Notes: a model not told the origin generated them from the letters alone. DNA of 64,000 bases from Candidatus Thorarchaeota archaeon (GCA_003345595.1 PRDI01000099.1:1-64000); one strand, 5' to 3'; positions 8,664 to 17,492 are shown, numbered from the stretch's first letter. A program made the numbers and translations.

Positions 8664-9437
8664 TTATCTGCCTCCTCTCCTGTCGAGTTTCTCGTCCATT
8701 CTCTGGAGAATGTCCCTCATCTCGCGGAGAGTAATCAGTATCTCATCAGTGGTGGCATTCTCAGCTAAGGCCACAGGGCGCTCTTGAGCGTACCCGGTCT
8801 TCGTCGGTTGCACGACCTCCGTGCCAGTAACATATGGCGCGCCAAGCTTTCTGAGCTCTCTCAGTATGTAGTCTCTGAGCTCCTCATAGAAGACCACGCC
8901 CTCAATCTTCTCTTCGGGTTCTGTAGCTCCTGCTGCTCCCACTGAGGCACCTGCGGTTTCAATCTCGATATTGCCTATCCGAAAGAGCCGATCGAATGGT
9001 CCCGCCGTGCTTGCGATGTTTGTGATAGTTCTCAGGGGTACATGTTTCTTCGTGATGTCTATGATGCCTTTCTTGACATATATCTCGGGGAGACTCTCGC
9101 CCGACTGTCCCAACACAGAGTACTCAATTGAGTTCACGTAGACCTGAATTAATGCCGCGGTTGGAATGGACCAACAGGCATTGATGACCCAGATCCACCA
9201 GCTCATCTGGACCCACTGGTGCTCAAGCAGGTTCCAGAAATCCGGCAGACCCACAGACTGGAAGAGATATGCGATCCCGTAGAACATCAGAATCGTGATT
9301 GCCCATATTGTCACTGCGGTGAAAGCTACAGTGAACCAGTACTTATTCCTCAGCCGCTTCGATGGCCTGAATACTTTGCCGCTTGTCACCACTTCGAAAG
9401 GCGGCCTGATCACAGTCACACCTGTTTCGCCGTTCAA
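8664..9437 (-). CDS. PH-domain (bPH2/YdbS-type) membrane protein, copy 1
   Basis: Paralogue of the next gene, with the same order: a VTVIRPPFEVVTSGKVFRPSK leader, two membrane helices (about 33-57 and 76-105), a bPH2 domain (SIEYSVLGQSGESLPEIYVKKGI, FDRLFRIGNIEIETAG), and a C-terminal helix (ITLREMRDILQRMDEKLDRR) likely to form a coiled coil with its partner. Its start overlaps the stop of the upstream HTH gene by 4 bases (ATGA), so the three genes are one translational unit. The pairing with a regulator suggests that abundance of the membrane complex is self-controlled. This is inference; the domain assignment comes from sequence. Confidence 0.75.
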   Translation of the reverse strand: MNGETGVTVIRPPFEVVTSGKVFRPSKRLRNKYWFTVAFTAVTIWAITILMFYGIAYLFQSVGLPDFWNLLEHQWVQMSWWIWVINACWSIPTAALIQVYVNSIEYSVLGQSGESLPEIYVKKGIIDITKKHVPLRTITNIASTAGPFDRLFRIGNIEIETAGASVGAAGATEPEEKIEGVVFYEELRDYILRELRKLGAPYVTGTEVVQPTKTGYAQERPVALAENATTDEILITLREMRDILQRMDEKLDRRGGR

Positions 9438-9976
9438 TTCTGCTCACCTGGCTCAGTCTTTCTCTTGTAACGCGGTACTTCTTTCGCTGCTAGCTTGTTG
9501 AAAATGGCAACAGACTGCAAGGTCATTGGCAATGCCTCCTCGTCAGGCCTGAGCGTTATGTCGTACTCCTGCATGATGGCGTCTAGAGTTTCTCTGCACT
9601 CGGGCTCCTTTGGACATTCAGGACATAGCTTTCCAGCGTAAGAATCATGTCTATACCATACTATTATTCCGAACTTCTCGGTAAAGACAATGTAGACCTG
9701 TGCATTCGCCTGATAGTCAAAGCCGATCAGCAGACCCTTGTAGTCAAGGAGGCTCTCGATATCCAACCGATGGCTGTTCGCATGGTCCCTGAGGGTCTTC
9801 GCAATCTTCTCTCTGGCTCGGTTCAAGACCCGAGATACATAGGCCGGGCTCCACTTCTCCTCACCGCTATCCTCGGCTATCTCGCTAGTGCTTTTCCCCC
9901 TCTGAAACTCGCGCCAGACGATTTCCTCATGAGCCGAGAGTAGTCCCACTCTGTTTTCCTCGCAGTCTTCAATCAT
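9434..9976 (-). CDS. HTH regulator with sigma-70-region-4/Tfx-like domain
   Basis: A 180-residue protein. Residues 12-65 form a helix-turn-helix of the sigma-70 region 4/Tfx type (LSAHEEIVWREFQRGKSTSEIA, then SPAYVSRVLNRAREKI). A beta-rich middle follows (VYIVFTEKFGIIVWYRHDSYAG), then a cysteine cluster CPECPKEPEC that could bind a metal. The C-terminus is helical. It is the first gene of a three-gene operon with two PH-domain membrane proteins and is divergent from an ABC exporter that shares its promoter region. A metal- or redox-responsive regulator is plausible but unproven. Confidence 0.7.
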   Translation of the reverse strand: MIEDCEENRVGLLSAHEEIVWREFQRGKSTSEIAEDSGEEKWSPAYVSRVLNRAREKIAKTLRDHANSHRLDIESLLDYKGLLIGFDYQANAQVYIVFTEKFGIIVWYRHDSYAGKLCPECPKEPECRETLDAIMQEYDITLRPDEEALPMTLQSVAIFNKLAAKEVPRYKRKTEPGEQN

Positions 9977-10017
9977 CTACTGAGAGATGGTAATTCTTGA
10001 CCACGTAGATGTAAAGA

Positions 10018-10029
10018 TTTATATATAAA
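10018..10029. promoter_or_regulatory. Palindromic TATA box of a divergent promoter
   Basis: TTTATATATAAA is a perfect 12-base palindrome in the 95-base gap between the HTH/PH operon (start 9976, minus) and the ABC exporter (start 10072 or 10084, plus). Its centre is 47.5 bases from the minus start, and 48.5 or 60.5 bases from the two plus-strand candidates. One element can therefore serve both directions, so both operons may be controlled at a single site. Confidence 0.7.
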
Positions 10030-10083
10030 GTTCGTGGTCTATGATACCAAGATTCGGTAAACATTTACCCGGTGATCTATGAA

Positions 10084-10854
10084 ATGAAGAACAACGGAAT
10101 CTGTATTCGAACTGAGAAACTGAACAAGACTTTCGGGACGGTCCAAGCAGTGAGAGATCTGGACTTGGAGGTGTCGTCAGGAAGCCGCTTCGGCTTTCTA
10201 GGTCCCAACGGTGCAGGAAAGACAACAACTGTCCGCATGCTATCAGGACTGATGAAACCGACAAGTGGTGCTGCCACTGTCATTGGCTTTGACATCGAAA
10301 GGCAGAGGGATGACATCAAGTCCGTGACAGGCTTGCTCCCCGAGAGCCCGGGCCTATACTCCAAGCTCTCTGCAGTTGAGTTCTTGGAATTCATAGGGGC
10401 TCTGAAGGGCATGACTGGCGCAGTTTTGAACCGACGAATTGAGAAGCTGCTTTCGATGCTTGGGCTTGAGGGCAGACGAGATGACCTGCTTGAGTCCTAC
10501 TCATCAGGAATGAAGCAGAAAGTACTGATCGCTTCGACACTGCTGCACGAACCAAAGCTTGTCTTCCTTGACGAGCCGACTTCCCGTCTGGACCCGAGCG
10601 CTGCCGTTCTAGTCAAGGACATCATCCTGGTACTCGCAGAAGAAACCAGTACGACCTTCTTCATCTGCACACACCAGACCTCATTTGCGGAGGAGGTGTG
10701 TGACATGGTTGGAATACTCAATCAAGGCCAGCTTGTGACCACTGGTCCTCCTCATGCAATTGTCGAGTCCTCAGGAGCACACGACCTTGAGGATGCATAC
10801 CTGAAGATCGTTGGCGGCAAAGTCGATCGCGAGTCACTTCTCTCTTGGAGGTGA
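10084..10854 (+). CDS. ABC transporter ATP-binding protein
   Basis: A 256-residue nucleotide-binding subunit of an ABC-2 (CcmA/NatA-like) exporter. Walker A is GPNGAGKTT, the signature motif is YSSGMKQK, Walker B with D-loop is LVFLDEPTSRLDP (Arg replaces the usual Gly of TSGLDP), and the switch His is in FICTHQTS. The track gives a GTG start at 10072; the ATG at 10084 has GGTGAT upstream. The gene ends 4 bases before the permease start. It should power efflux of an unknown substrate with the following gene. Confidence 0.9.
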   Translation: MKNNGICIRTEKLNKTFGTVQAVRDLDLEVSSGSRFGFLGPNGAGKTTTVRMLSGLMKPTSGAATVIGFDIERQRDDIKSVTGLLPESPGLYSKLSAVEFLEFIGALKGMTGAVLNRRIEKLLSMLGLEGRRDDLLESYSSGMKQKVLIASTLLHEPKLVFLDEPTSRLDPSAAVLVKDIILVLAEETSTTFFICTHQTSFAEEVCDMVGILNQGQLVTTGPPHAIVESSGAHDLEDAYLKIVGGKVDRESLLSWR

Positions 10855-10858
10855 AACT

Positions 10859-12523
10859 GTGGTCCATACATGGTACCACATAGCGAAGGCCGAGTACTTC
10901 GTTTTGACCAGCGGAATGAGGAAACACAGGGGCTCCCTAGCTGTGGCTCTGTTCCTTCTTGCGACCCTATGGGCAGTTGAGATCGCACCGGCAGTCATCA
11001 GTGCTGCCCTTGGTGCTCTCATCCCAATGTCGCAGCTCCGATTTCTACTGCTGATCATCTTCCCGGGAGTGATGCGTGCTGCCATGATGTTCCTGTGGAC
11101 CGCGCTCCTGCTCTTCCCGCTGTCGACAGCCCTCCAAGAAATCAAGGTTGGCCAATGGGAGCTATTCCTCTCACATAAGGTAAAGACGAGGGACATAATG
11201 ACTGGGACTTTCCTGGGCAAGATGCCACTGTACGGGCTACTGGTCCTTATCTTGTCCCCACTATTGATCTCGCCCTTCATGATGGCATTCGATGTGAGTT
11301 TCGCCGGCCAAGTACTAGTCTATGCGGTGATAGCACTCTTGACAATCACGACGATCTGGTTGTCGAACTTCATTACGGCTGTCGTGCAAGCCCGGCTTGG
11401 CGATTCCTCCCGAGGCAATGACATTGCCAAGGCTCTCTCCCTTATAGTGGCCATGGTTGTCATCATACCAATGTACGGGATGATGTTCTTCATGCAGACT
11501 CTATCTCAGATTCTTGGCATGAATCTGTTCCTGTTGATGCCCTTTGCTTGGACAGCAGATTTGGTCAGCTGGCTCACGATTGGCTTCAATGGCATTGGAC
11601 TGACTGAGTTGCAGATAGCGGCTTTCACGGGTGTGCTTCAGCTCAACATGTTAACGAACGCATTGTTGATGGGTGCCTTCGGGGTTCTGATTCTCATTGT
11701 CGGACTGACATTGGCGGACCGTGTGTTCACTATAAACGTTGGAGCTCGTACCGAGAAGGTCACGACAGTGGGTCGCGAGAACCTGCTGCTGCGTGGCATT
11801 CGTGCTATGGTCCGTGGACCTACGGGTGCTCTCATCGTTGTCAGTCTCAAGGACTTCGGCAGGAAAGCTCAGAATCTCTCCAAGGTGTTCTATGGATCAG
11901 TTCTAGCTCTAGTGATGCCGATAATGATGCGACAGGTGATGGAAGTGGAAGGCTCAACTCTCGAATTCGTCGGAATCCTGGCAGAGTTTGGCATGATGAT
12001 CGCGATTCTTGGTGTCATTCCCTTCGCCGGGAGCGGCTTCTTAGAGAGCAAGGACCAGCTATGGATGATTCAGAGTGCGGCAAAGGGCGCGTCGCATTTC
12101 ATGATGGCGCGACTGGCGTCAGCTCTGCTGATTGCACTCCCTACAGTCATTGTTCCTCTGGCTGCGGTGGTATACATCTTCGGACTGACTGTAACGGAGT
12201 CGATTCAGCTACTCATCTTTGCATGGGCAATTGTATCCGGGGCGGTGATGGTGAGCATTGGTGTCACAGCACGAAACCCGAACTATGAAGATACCAAATC
12301 ATCTGCTCACCAAGCAGTCATGATAGTCGCAACGATGTTGGTGATGCTCAGTATCCTGGCACCTATGTTCCTAGACATAATCTGCTTAGTGGCAGGCATC
12401 GACCTGTTCCAGCACGTCGGGCTAGAAGCACTCATGATGGTCGGCAGTCCTACAATCGTGTTCTTCGTCGGTCTTCTGATGATGCGTCTTGGGATCGGGA
12501 GTCTGTCGAAGCCTCAAACGTGA
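10859..12523 (+). CDS. ABC-2 type transporter permease
   Basis: About 554 residues with some twelve hydrophobic spans, the membrane partner of the preceding ATPase. The GTG at 10859 is chosen because GGAGGTGA, overlapping the ATPase stop, is an ideal ribosome binding site 5 bases upstream. The longer track start at 10811 would overlap the ATPase by 44 bases. The N-terminal part (YHIAKAEYFVLTSGMRKHRG) is typical of large archaeal ABC-2 permeases, which can hold two transmembrane halves in one chain. Substrate unknown. Confidence 0.85.
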   Translation: MVHTWYHIAKAEYFVLTSGMRKHRGSLAVALFLLATLWAVEIAPAVISAALGALIPMSQLRFLLLIIFPGVMRAAMMFLWTALLLFPLSTALQEIKVGQWELFLSHKVKTRDIMTGTFLGKMPLYGLLVLILSPLLISPFMMAFDVSFAGQVLVYAVIALLTITTIWLSNFITAVVQARLGDSSRGNDIAKALSLIVAMVVIIPMYGMMFFMQTLSQILGMNLFLLMPFAWTADLVSWLTIGFNGIGLTELQIAAFTGVLQLNMLTNALLMGAFGVLILIVGLTLADRVFTINVGARTEKVTTVGRENLLLRGIRAMVRGPTGALIVVSLKDFGRKAQNLSKVFYGSVLALVMPIMMRQVMEVEGSTLEFVGILAEFGMMIAILGVIPFAGSGFLESKDQLWMIQSAAKGASHFMMARLASALLIALPTVIVPLAAVVYIFGLTVTESIQLLIFAWAIVSGAVMVSIGVTARNPNYEDTKSSAHQAVMIVATMLVMLSILAPMFLDIICLVAGIDLFQHVGLEALMMVGSPTIVFFVGLLMMRLGIGSLSKPQT

Positions 12524-12528
12524 AGGAT

Positions 12529-12540
12529 GGCGAATTCGCC
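12529..12540. repeat. Short palindrome after the ABC permease
   Basis: GGCGAATTCGCC is a perfect palindrome just after the permease stop, between convergent genes. It could fold into a tiny hairpin or bind a dimeric protein. There is no T-tract on either side, so a terminator role is unproven. Confidence 0.25.
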
Positions 12541-12593
12541 ACCAAACGTCTAAGAGCGGCCAGGGGTACTCTACTGGTTGGGATATGCCAACA

Positions 12594-13355
12594 TCACTGC
12601 CGGGCGCGCACGACTAGGTCCCTGGCCGTCAGTCTCTCGAAGGGGGACTCTTGGTAATCGGAGAAGAAGTCTACAGAACGGAATCTGGCCGCGAGGACCG
12701 TACTCTTGATTGCCTCAGGATTGAGGTTCAGGACTCTCTGCGTAGAGGTTGCCGCTGACCACTGAGACCCGATCTTTGTGAAGGCAGAAATCACAAGCGA
12801 GGACGCCGTCCCGTCGGCCGAGTGTTCGAAGAATCTTGTGAAGACGGTTTCTTCTCCATTGGGCATTGTTCCTGCCTTAGTCGGGAAGAATCTAAAACCC
12901 GACTTACGAATCTCCTCGAAGTTGAGCACTTGAAAAACGAAGCTTCCTGCTGGAGCAAGCTTGAGGTAGACCGACGCGATTACTTGTCGAACATCCTCAA
13001 AGGTTGGTAGTAATGCAAGTGAGTTGCCCAAGCAGATGACCAAGTCGAGCTTGTGCTTCACCGCCTTCTCAACATCCCTCATGTCTGCCACCAGAAACTC
13101 TGCATTGACCCCTTCCTTCTCTGCAAGAGCTCGAGCTGCACTGATCATGCCTATGCTGCTGTCAAGGCCTATGACGTCTGCTCCTTTTTGTGCCAGAGCT
13201 ACTGCGTGTCTTCCGCTACCACACGCCATATCTAGTACCCTGGGGCGTTTCGACATAGGCAGGCATTTCAACAGGAAAGGCATTTCCTTACCCAGTCGGG
13301 CTGCCCAGTCGATTGAGCTGTCGTATGCGATGGAAACCTCGTCGAATGAGCTCAT
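12594..13355 (-). CDS. Class I SAM-dependent methyltransferase
   Basis: A 253-residue methyltransferase. Motif I is VLDMACGSGRHAVALA, followed by GLDSSIGMISAAR, the acidic FLVADMRDV, and LVICLGNSLALLPT, which resembles glycine/sarcosine-type or Methyltransf_25 proteins. The substrate cannot be read from the sequence. Its start overlaps the stop of the SDR gene by 4 bases, so the two are co-translated and may modify the same small molecule. Confidence 0.8.
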   Translation of the reverse strand: MSSFDEVSIAYDSSIDWAARLGKEMPFLLKCLPMSKRPRVLDMACGSGRHAVALAQKGADVIGLDSSIGMISAARALAEKEGVNAEFLVADMRDVEKAVKHKLDLVICLGNSLALLPTFEDVRQVIASVYLKLAPAGSFVFQVLNFEEIRKSGFRFFPTKAGTMPNGEETVFTRFFEHSADGTASSLVISAFTKIGSQWSAATSTQRVLNLNPEAIKSTVLAARFRSVDFFSDYQESPFERLTARDLVVRARQ

Positions 13356-14182
13356 GCTTTGTCGCTGTCTCCACTATCTCCCGTCAGGTGAATCTCTTCA
13401 GGCGCAAAGAGAACCCTTCCTTCCATTCCGCCCGCGATGGTAACAGCTTGACCGCTGATATGCCCTGATAGAACGTCAGAAGACAGGAACAGGATGGCAT
13501 TGGCGATATCTGCAGGCACTGCTGTCTTTCGCATTGGAATAGTCTGGAGTATCCTCTTGACCTTCTTGCTGTCCTTCAGGGTATCCTCAGACATAGGTGT
13601 CAACGTCCATCCCGGGTTGACAAGGTTCACCCGTCCTTTCGGCGCGAGATGCACTATCTCGTTCTTTAGACTCATCAACAGCCCATACATTGCAGCCTTG
13701 GAAGTTGAGTAGTCACAGAACCATGCTTCTCCAAACAGTCCTGCCGTCGAGCCTACAAGAATCAAGGACGCACACTCACTTCTGAAGCGCCCGAGGTTCT
13801 GGAAGAAGTACTTGGCAGACAGAAAAGTACCTGTGAGATTGACGGCAAGAGTGTTTTCCCATTGCTTGAGATCCATCTGATTAATGGGAGCCCTTTCCGG
13901 GTTTGCTATGCCTGCATTCGCGACGAGGACGTCGACCCTGCCGAAAGCCGTATTGGCTTGCTCAAAGAGTGACTTGACCTCGGTTTCATTCCGGATGTCA
14001 GCTCCAACCATTATCGCCTGTTTGGGCCAGTCATGTATGATGCGTTTCAGCTCAGTGGTTGAGCGATGATATGCAGCGGTCACCCGTGAGCCTTCGCTCA
14101 GAAACAGTCTGGCGAGCTCAATGCCAATTCCTCCGCTTGCTCCTGTAATCAGCACATGCTTGTTCTTCAGACCCGTTTCCAT
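13352..14182 (-). CDS. Short-chain dehydrogenase/reductase (SDR)
   Basis: Classical SDR of 276 residues. The nucleotide-binding motif is TGASGGIGIELA, NAG is in LVANAGIANP, and the active-site Ser is in LILVGSTAG. The catalytic motif is YSTSKAAMYG (Tyr and Lys four residues apart), followed by NLVNPGWTLTPM. Basic residues after the second beta strand (YHRSTTELKR) lean towards NADP(H). It is the first gene of a two-gene operon with a methyltransferase. The reaction is reversible oxidation of an alcohol on an unknown substrate. Confidence 0.85.
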   Translation of the reverse strand: METGLKNKHVLITGASGGIGIELARLFLSEGSRVTAAYHRSTTELKRIIHDWPKQAIMVGADIRNETEVKSLFEQANTAFGRVDVLVANAGIANPERAPINQMDLKQWENTLAVNLTGTFLSAKYFFQNLGRFRSECASLILVGSTAGLFGEAWFCDYSTSKAAMYGLLMSLKNEIVHLAPKGRVNLVNPGWTLTPMSEDTLKDSKKVKRILQTIPMRKTAVPADIANAILFLSSDVLSGHISGQAVTIAGGMEGRVLFAPEEIHLTGDSGDSDKA

Positions 14183-14352
14183 TGAGTTCTGCCACCACCA
14201 GTCGGTATGTTTCCATGAATTCTGAAACGCCTTTGAAGCATTCGCAGGATCTATCTCGGTTTCAGTTGAGGAGCGCGGTCAGATGCCAAGTCCAAGATTC
14301 GTAGTTGCAGCTTGACATGACCATGAGCGAGATGAAGTGACAGTCGCTGGTC

Positions 14353-14832
14353 CTAGCGTCCCTTCCACAGAATCGTATGGTAGCGATCCACCAAGACCTC
14401 TGGCCAGTTGCCTATTGACCTTAGCATTAGGTCCGCTGTCAGTGAAACGTCGGAATCAACTTGCAGGTCCTGAAGCTGAGGGCAGTGAAAGAGAGGAGAA
14501 ACGTCGATTCGCTTGAGCAGGTTGTTCTTGAGCACAATCTCCTGTAGGTCGCGACACTCGCTCAGGGGGGTTAAGTCGATTTCTTCCAGAAGATTGTGGT
14601 TGAGTTTCAGCCCCTTCAGGCGAACGCATTTGGCCAGTGGAGTGAGGTCTATCTCTGACAGACGGTTATACCGCAGGTTTAGGTACTCTAGGTCTGAGCA
14701 CCATATCAGAGGTAGCAAATCAACCGAAGCAGCATCGCGCAGGTCCAAGCTGACACTTGTTTCATCAGTCCGGAAGACTTCACATTCCTCGGTGCCTACA
14801 GTGGTTGAATACCTGATGAAGACCTCTGTCAT
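14353..14832 (-). CDS. Small leucine-rich-repeat protein
   Basis: A 159-residue protein with at least four LRR units, each about 23 residues, of the form CxxLxxLxLxxNxLxEIDLTPL. IDLTPL or IDVSPL recurs at regular spacing. An N-terminal cap begins FIRYSTTVGTEE and the C-terminal end is short. No signal peptide or membrane span is visible, so it is probably cytoplasmic. It is related to the LRR protein at 15964-16629, which shares the IRY-T leader and the repeat consensus. Such proteins usually mediate protein-protein contact; the partner is unknown. Confidence 0.8.
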   Translation of the reverse strand: MTEVFIRYSTTVGTEECEVFRTDETSVSLDLRDAASVDLLPLIWCSDLEYLNLRYNRLSEIDLTPLAKCVRLKGLKLNHNLLEEIDLTPLSECRDLQEIVLKNNLLKRIDVSPLFHCPQLQDLQVDSDVSLTADLMLRSIGNWPEVLVDRYHTILWKGR

Positions 14833-15017
14833 AGCGGAGCCCTCCGCCCAAGACTTTGGCTCTGACGACCAGTCTGCTGACTCATGAAGAGCAACCTACA
14901 TCTTCAAGAACCAGCACTTAAGGACTCCTCATCGGTTCCATGTCCGAGGCAAAAACGATATCATCCGCCTTGACGTACTTGGGGACCAGACGGCTTGAGA
15001 AGAAGGAGAGCGGCCGA

Positions 15018-15932
15018 ATGAGAAACAGAATGAGAAGTCCGGTCTATTGTGTTGCCTCCCCTCGTCTGTCCACGTTCTCGATAGTCGCAAGAGACGCTGA
15101 CAACGGTGATCTAGGTGTCGTAGTCCAGTCCAAGTTCCCTGCAGTCGGAGCTATAGTGCCCTCGGCAGCAGCCGGGATAGGCGCGATTGCGAGTCAGGCC
15201 TGGGCCAACTCATCGTATGGCCGTAGAGGTCTTGCACTGATGAAGAAGGGCCTAACGGCGACACAGACACTCAAGGGTCTTCTCAAGTCTGACAAGATGG
15301 CAGAGCATCGCCAAGTCGGCATTGTGGACTCCAAGGGTCGCGCTGCTGCACACACGGGCAGCGAGTGTATGGAGTGGGCAGGGCACATGGTTGGCAAGGG
15401 CTACAGTTGTCAGGGTAACATTCTAGCAGGCGAGTCTGTCGTAACAAGTATGGCTGAGGTCTTCGAACAGACCGAAGGTGATCTCATAGATAGACTGTTT
15501 GCAGGCTTGAAAGCTGGGCAAGCTGAGGGTGGCGACAGACGAGGAATGCAGTCTGCCGCGATACTGGTTGTCAGAGACAAAGGTGGATACGGCGGAGGAA
15601 ATGACAGATATGTCGATGTTAGAGTCGATGATAATCCACGTCCCATCGAGGAATTGGAGCGCATTTTCAAGATATACGAACTGTGCTTACTCAGCAGAGA
15701 ACCCTCAACCCGACTTGTCAGACTTGAGGGCGATGTTGCTCAGAAGGTCCAACAAGCTCTAGTCGCTCTGGATTACTTGACTGCCGTCGAGAAATCGGGG
15801 TTCCCACCCGAGGCCGCAGACGCTCTCCAGAAGTACATCAATGTCAGCAACTTTGAGAACAAGCTGCGCAGCGATGGAACTATCTGGCGAAGCGTCTTGG
15901 AGTATCTCTTAAATGAAGCAGGTCTGAGCTGA
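15018..15932 (+). CDS. DUF1028 family protein (Ntn-hydrolase-like)
   Basis: About 304 residues. The N-terminal 210 residues match the DUF1028 family: STFSIVARDADNGDLGVVVQSKFPAVG, then SQAWANSSYGRRGL, RQVGIVDSKGRAAAHTG, SCQGNILAG and a GGDRRGMQSAA block. The family has been linked to the Ntn-hydrolase fold, but its reaction is not established as far as I know. The C-terminal 80 residues are helical and less conserved. GGAG at 15005-15008 is well placed for the ATG at 15018; the track's ATG at 14940 is the alternative. It sits between two minus-strand LRR genes. Confidence 0.85.
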   Translation: MRNRMRSPVYCVASPRLSTFSIVARDADNGDLGVVVQSKFPAVGAIVPSAAAGIGAIASQAWANSSYGRRGLALMKKGLTATQTLKGLLKSDKMAEHRQVGIVDSKGRAAAHTGSECMEWAGHMVGKGYSCQGNILAGESVVTSMAEVFEQTEGDLIDRLFAGLKAGQAEGGDRRGMQSAAILVVRDKGGYGGGNDRYVDVRVDDNPRPIEELERIFKIYELCLLSREPSTRLVRLEGDVAQKVQQALVALDYLTAVEKSGFPPEAADALQKYINVSNFENKLRSDGTIWRSVLEYLLNEAGLS

Positions 15933-15963
15933 GCTACTCTGCATTTCATCTAGGTACAAAGAA

Positions 15964-16629
15964 CTACGAGTACAGCCGGTTTTCTCCTCTGATCAGCTCC
16001 AGTCCTCTCTGAAGGACGTACAGTTTCTTGTACTGACCTGTCTGTTTGGCCTCGGCCATCTCATCGACGAGAGTCTGCTCCACGTAGTGGCTCATGTCTT
16101 TCATCAAAGAGTCCTGTATCAGCTGGATTCTCTCAGGCCCCTTATGGCTTTCCAGCAGCTCCACAAACAGGGCATTCTTGATCTTCTCAATGACCAGAAG
16201 AGGATCCATCTCCTCATGACTTGTGAACCATCTCAGTCTGCGCTGTAGGCGCATCTCATCAAGTGGCCTCGGCCTACTCCTTCTTGCTCCGAGCTCCTGA
16301 TCTGCTACTATAACGACCACTGTATCCACATCGATATTAGCAAGATTAGGGCAAAAGAATAGGGGTGAGGCATCGATGCTGCGCAGCGGATTCACAATCA
16401 GTGACAGTCTGCGAAGTTCTTTGCATGTTATGAGTGGCCATAGGTCGACCTCTTCCAACAAGTTGTGCGACAGATCAAGAGTCTGGAGGTTGCCCAAACG
16501 TCCGACTGGCGAGAGGTCCACTGAGACGATTCGCTTGGACGACAGATCGATGACCTTAGTGTCAGGACTCAAACTTGAGCTAGTGTCAGCGCCATCTCTC
16601 GTTACATATCTGATGACGGAATCAGCCAC
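15964..16629 (-). CDS. Leucine-rich-repeat protein with C-terminal helical domain
   Basis: The track gives 274 residues from 16788. Alignment with the neighbouring LRR protein suggests a GTG start at 16629, because VADSVIRYVTRDGAD matches MTEVFIRYSTTVGTE. That also removes the overlap with the molybdoenzyme gene. About three LRR units follow (SVDLSPVGRLGNLQTLDLSHN, VDLWPLITCKELRRLSL). After them comes a charged helical domain of about 100 residues (LLVIEKIKNALFVELLESHKG) absent from the shorter paralogue. Probably a cytoplasmic adaptor; function unknown. Confidence 0.7.
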   Translation of the reverse strand: MADSVIRYVTRDGADTSSSLSPDTKVIDLSSKRIVSVDLSPVGRLGNLQTLDLSHNLLEEVDLWPLITCKELRRLSLIVNPLRSIDASPLFFCPNLANIDVDTVVVIVADQELGARRSRPRPLDEMRLQRRLRWFTSHEEMDPLLVIEKIKNALFVELLESHKGPERIQLIQDSLMKDMSHYVEQTLVDEMAEAKQTGQYKKLYVLQRGLELIRGENRLYS

Positions 16630-16757
16630 GGATGAGCCTCCCGGAGTTGTGTCATGGCTGCTGATGATGGCACTCGAACTAGATTCTAACCTCCTAATAA
16701 CTAGTATCGATGATGGTCTGCAAGCCTTCAAATGGTCCTGCGTTAGAACGCTGTCAC

Positions 16758-17492
16758 TTATCTGAACGAGTAACGCTCTTCTCGCCAAGGGTCCGCTTCA
16801 TTGTGATAGCCTCTGACCTCCCAGTACCCGGGCTCGTCTGACTCGACGAACTTCAGCCCGACCAACCACTTGACGGACTTGTAGGCATAGATTGAGCTTA
16901 TGACGCTCCGAAGCGGGCCTCCGTGCTTTGGCTCCAGTTCCTTACCTCCCCACCTGTAGGCGAGGATTGTATCATCCCTCAGAAAGGCGTCGATTGGCGT
17001 GTTGCTGGTGTATCCTGAGTCAGCAATCATGACGACATGTCTCGCAGTAGGCCTAATCTTGGCCGCTTCACAGATGGTTCGCCCCAAGACGCCTTCCCAT
17101 TCATTGTCCAACCTGCTCCAACCAGTCACACAATGGAAGTCAGCAACCAGCTTGCATGAGGGCATGGCCAAGAACTGGTCCCAAGTCAACTCGAGGGGAC
17201 TATCGACTTCACCTGTGACTCGGAAGCGCCACTTCTGGCGATCAAACTTCATCGGCCGCTCAACGTTAAGAACCGGGAAGCCATCAGTCTTGTGCTGTCC
17301 AGGTGGGATTCTTTCTCTCTTCATCACAACCACATGCTGCTGATTTCCGGCTAATTTCAACCTGTTGAAGGGCTCCTTGTCAAGCAAAGTTGTATCGGAT
17401 GGGCTAAAAGGTGGAATTCCGAAGTCGATGGTGTGCCCATCGAGTCTGACTTCCGCAGGAAATGGATAATCTCCGACAGCCACAGAGGACAT
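16758..17492 (-). CDS. Sulfite-oxidase-fold molybdopterin oxidoreductase
   Basis: A 244-residue protein of the sulfite oxidase/MsrP (YedY) molybdopterin-binding superfamily. The Mo-ligating Cys is in ADFHCVTGWSRLDNEWEGV, and cofactor contacts appear in LAYRWGGKELEPKHGGPLR and YKSVKWLVGLKFVE. The C-terminus WEVRGYHNEADPWREERY is typical of short archaeal and bacterial members. No twin-arginine or Sec signal is present, so it is predicted cytoplasmic, unlike MsrP. Its 5' end overlaps by 60 bases the frame of a divergently transcribed two-cluster ferredoxin, which could be its electron partner. Substrate unknown. Confidence 0.85.
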   Translation of the reverse strand: MSSVAVGDYPFPAEVRLDGHTIDFGIPPFSPSDTTLLDKEPFNRLKLAGNQQHVVVMKRERIPPGQHKTDGFPVLNVERPMKFDRQKWRFRVTGEVDSPLELTWDQFLAMPSCKLVADFHCVTGWSRLDNEWEGVLGRTICEAAKIRPTARHVVMIADSGYTSNTPIDAFLRDDTILAYRWGGKELEPKHGGPLRSVISSIYAYKSVKWLVGLKFVESDEPGYWEVRGYHNEADPWREERYSFR

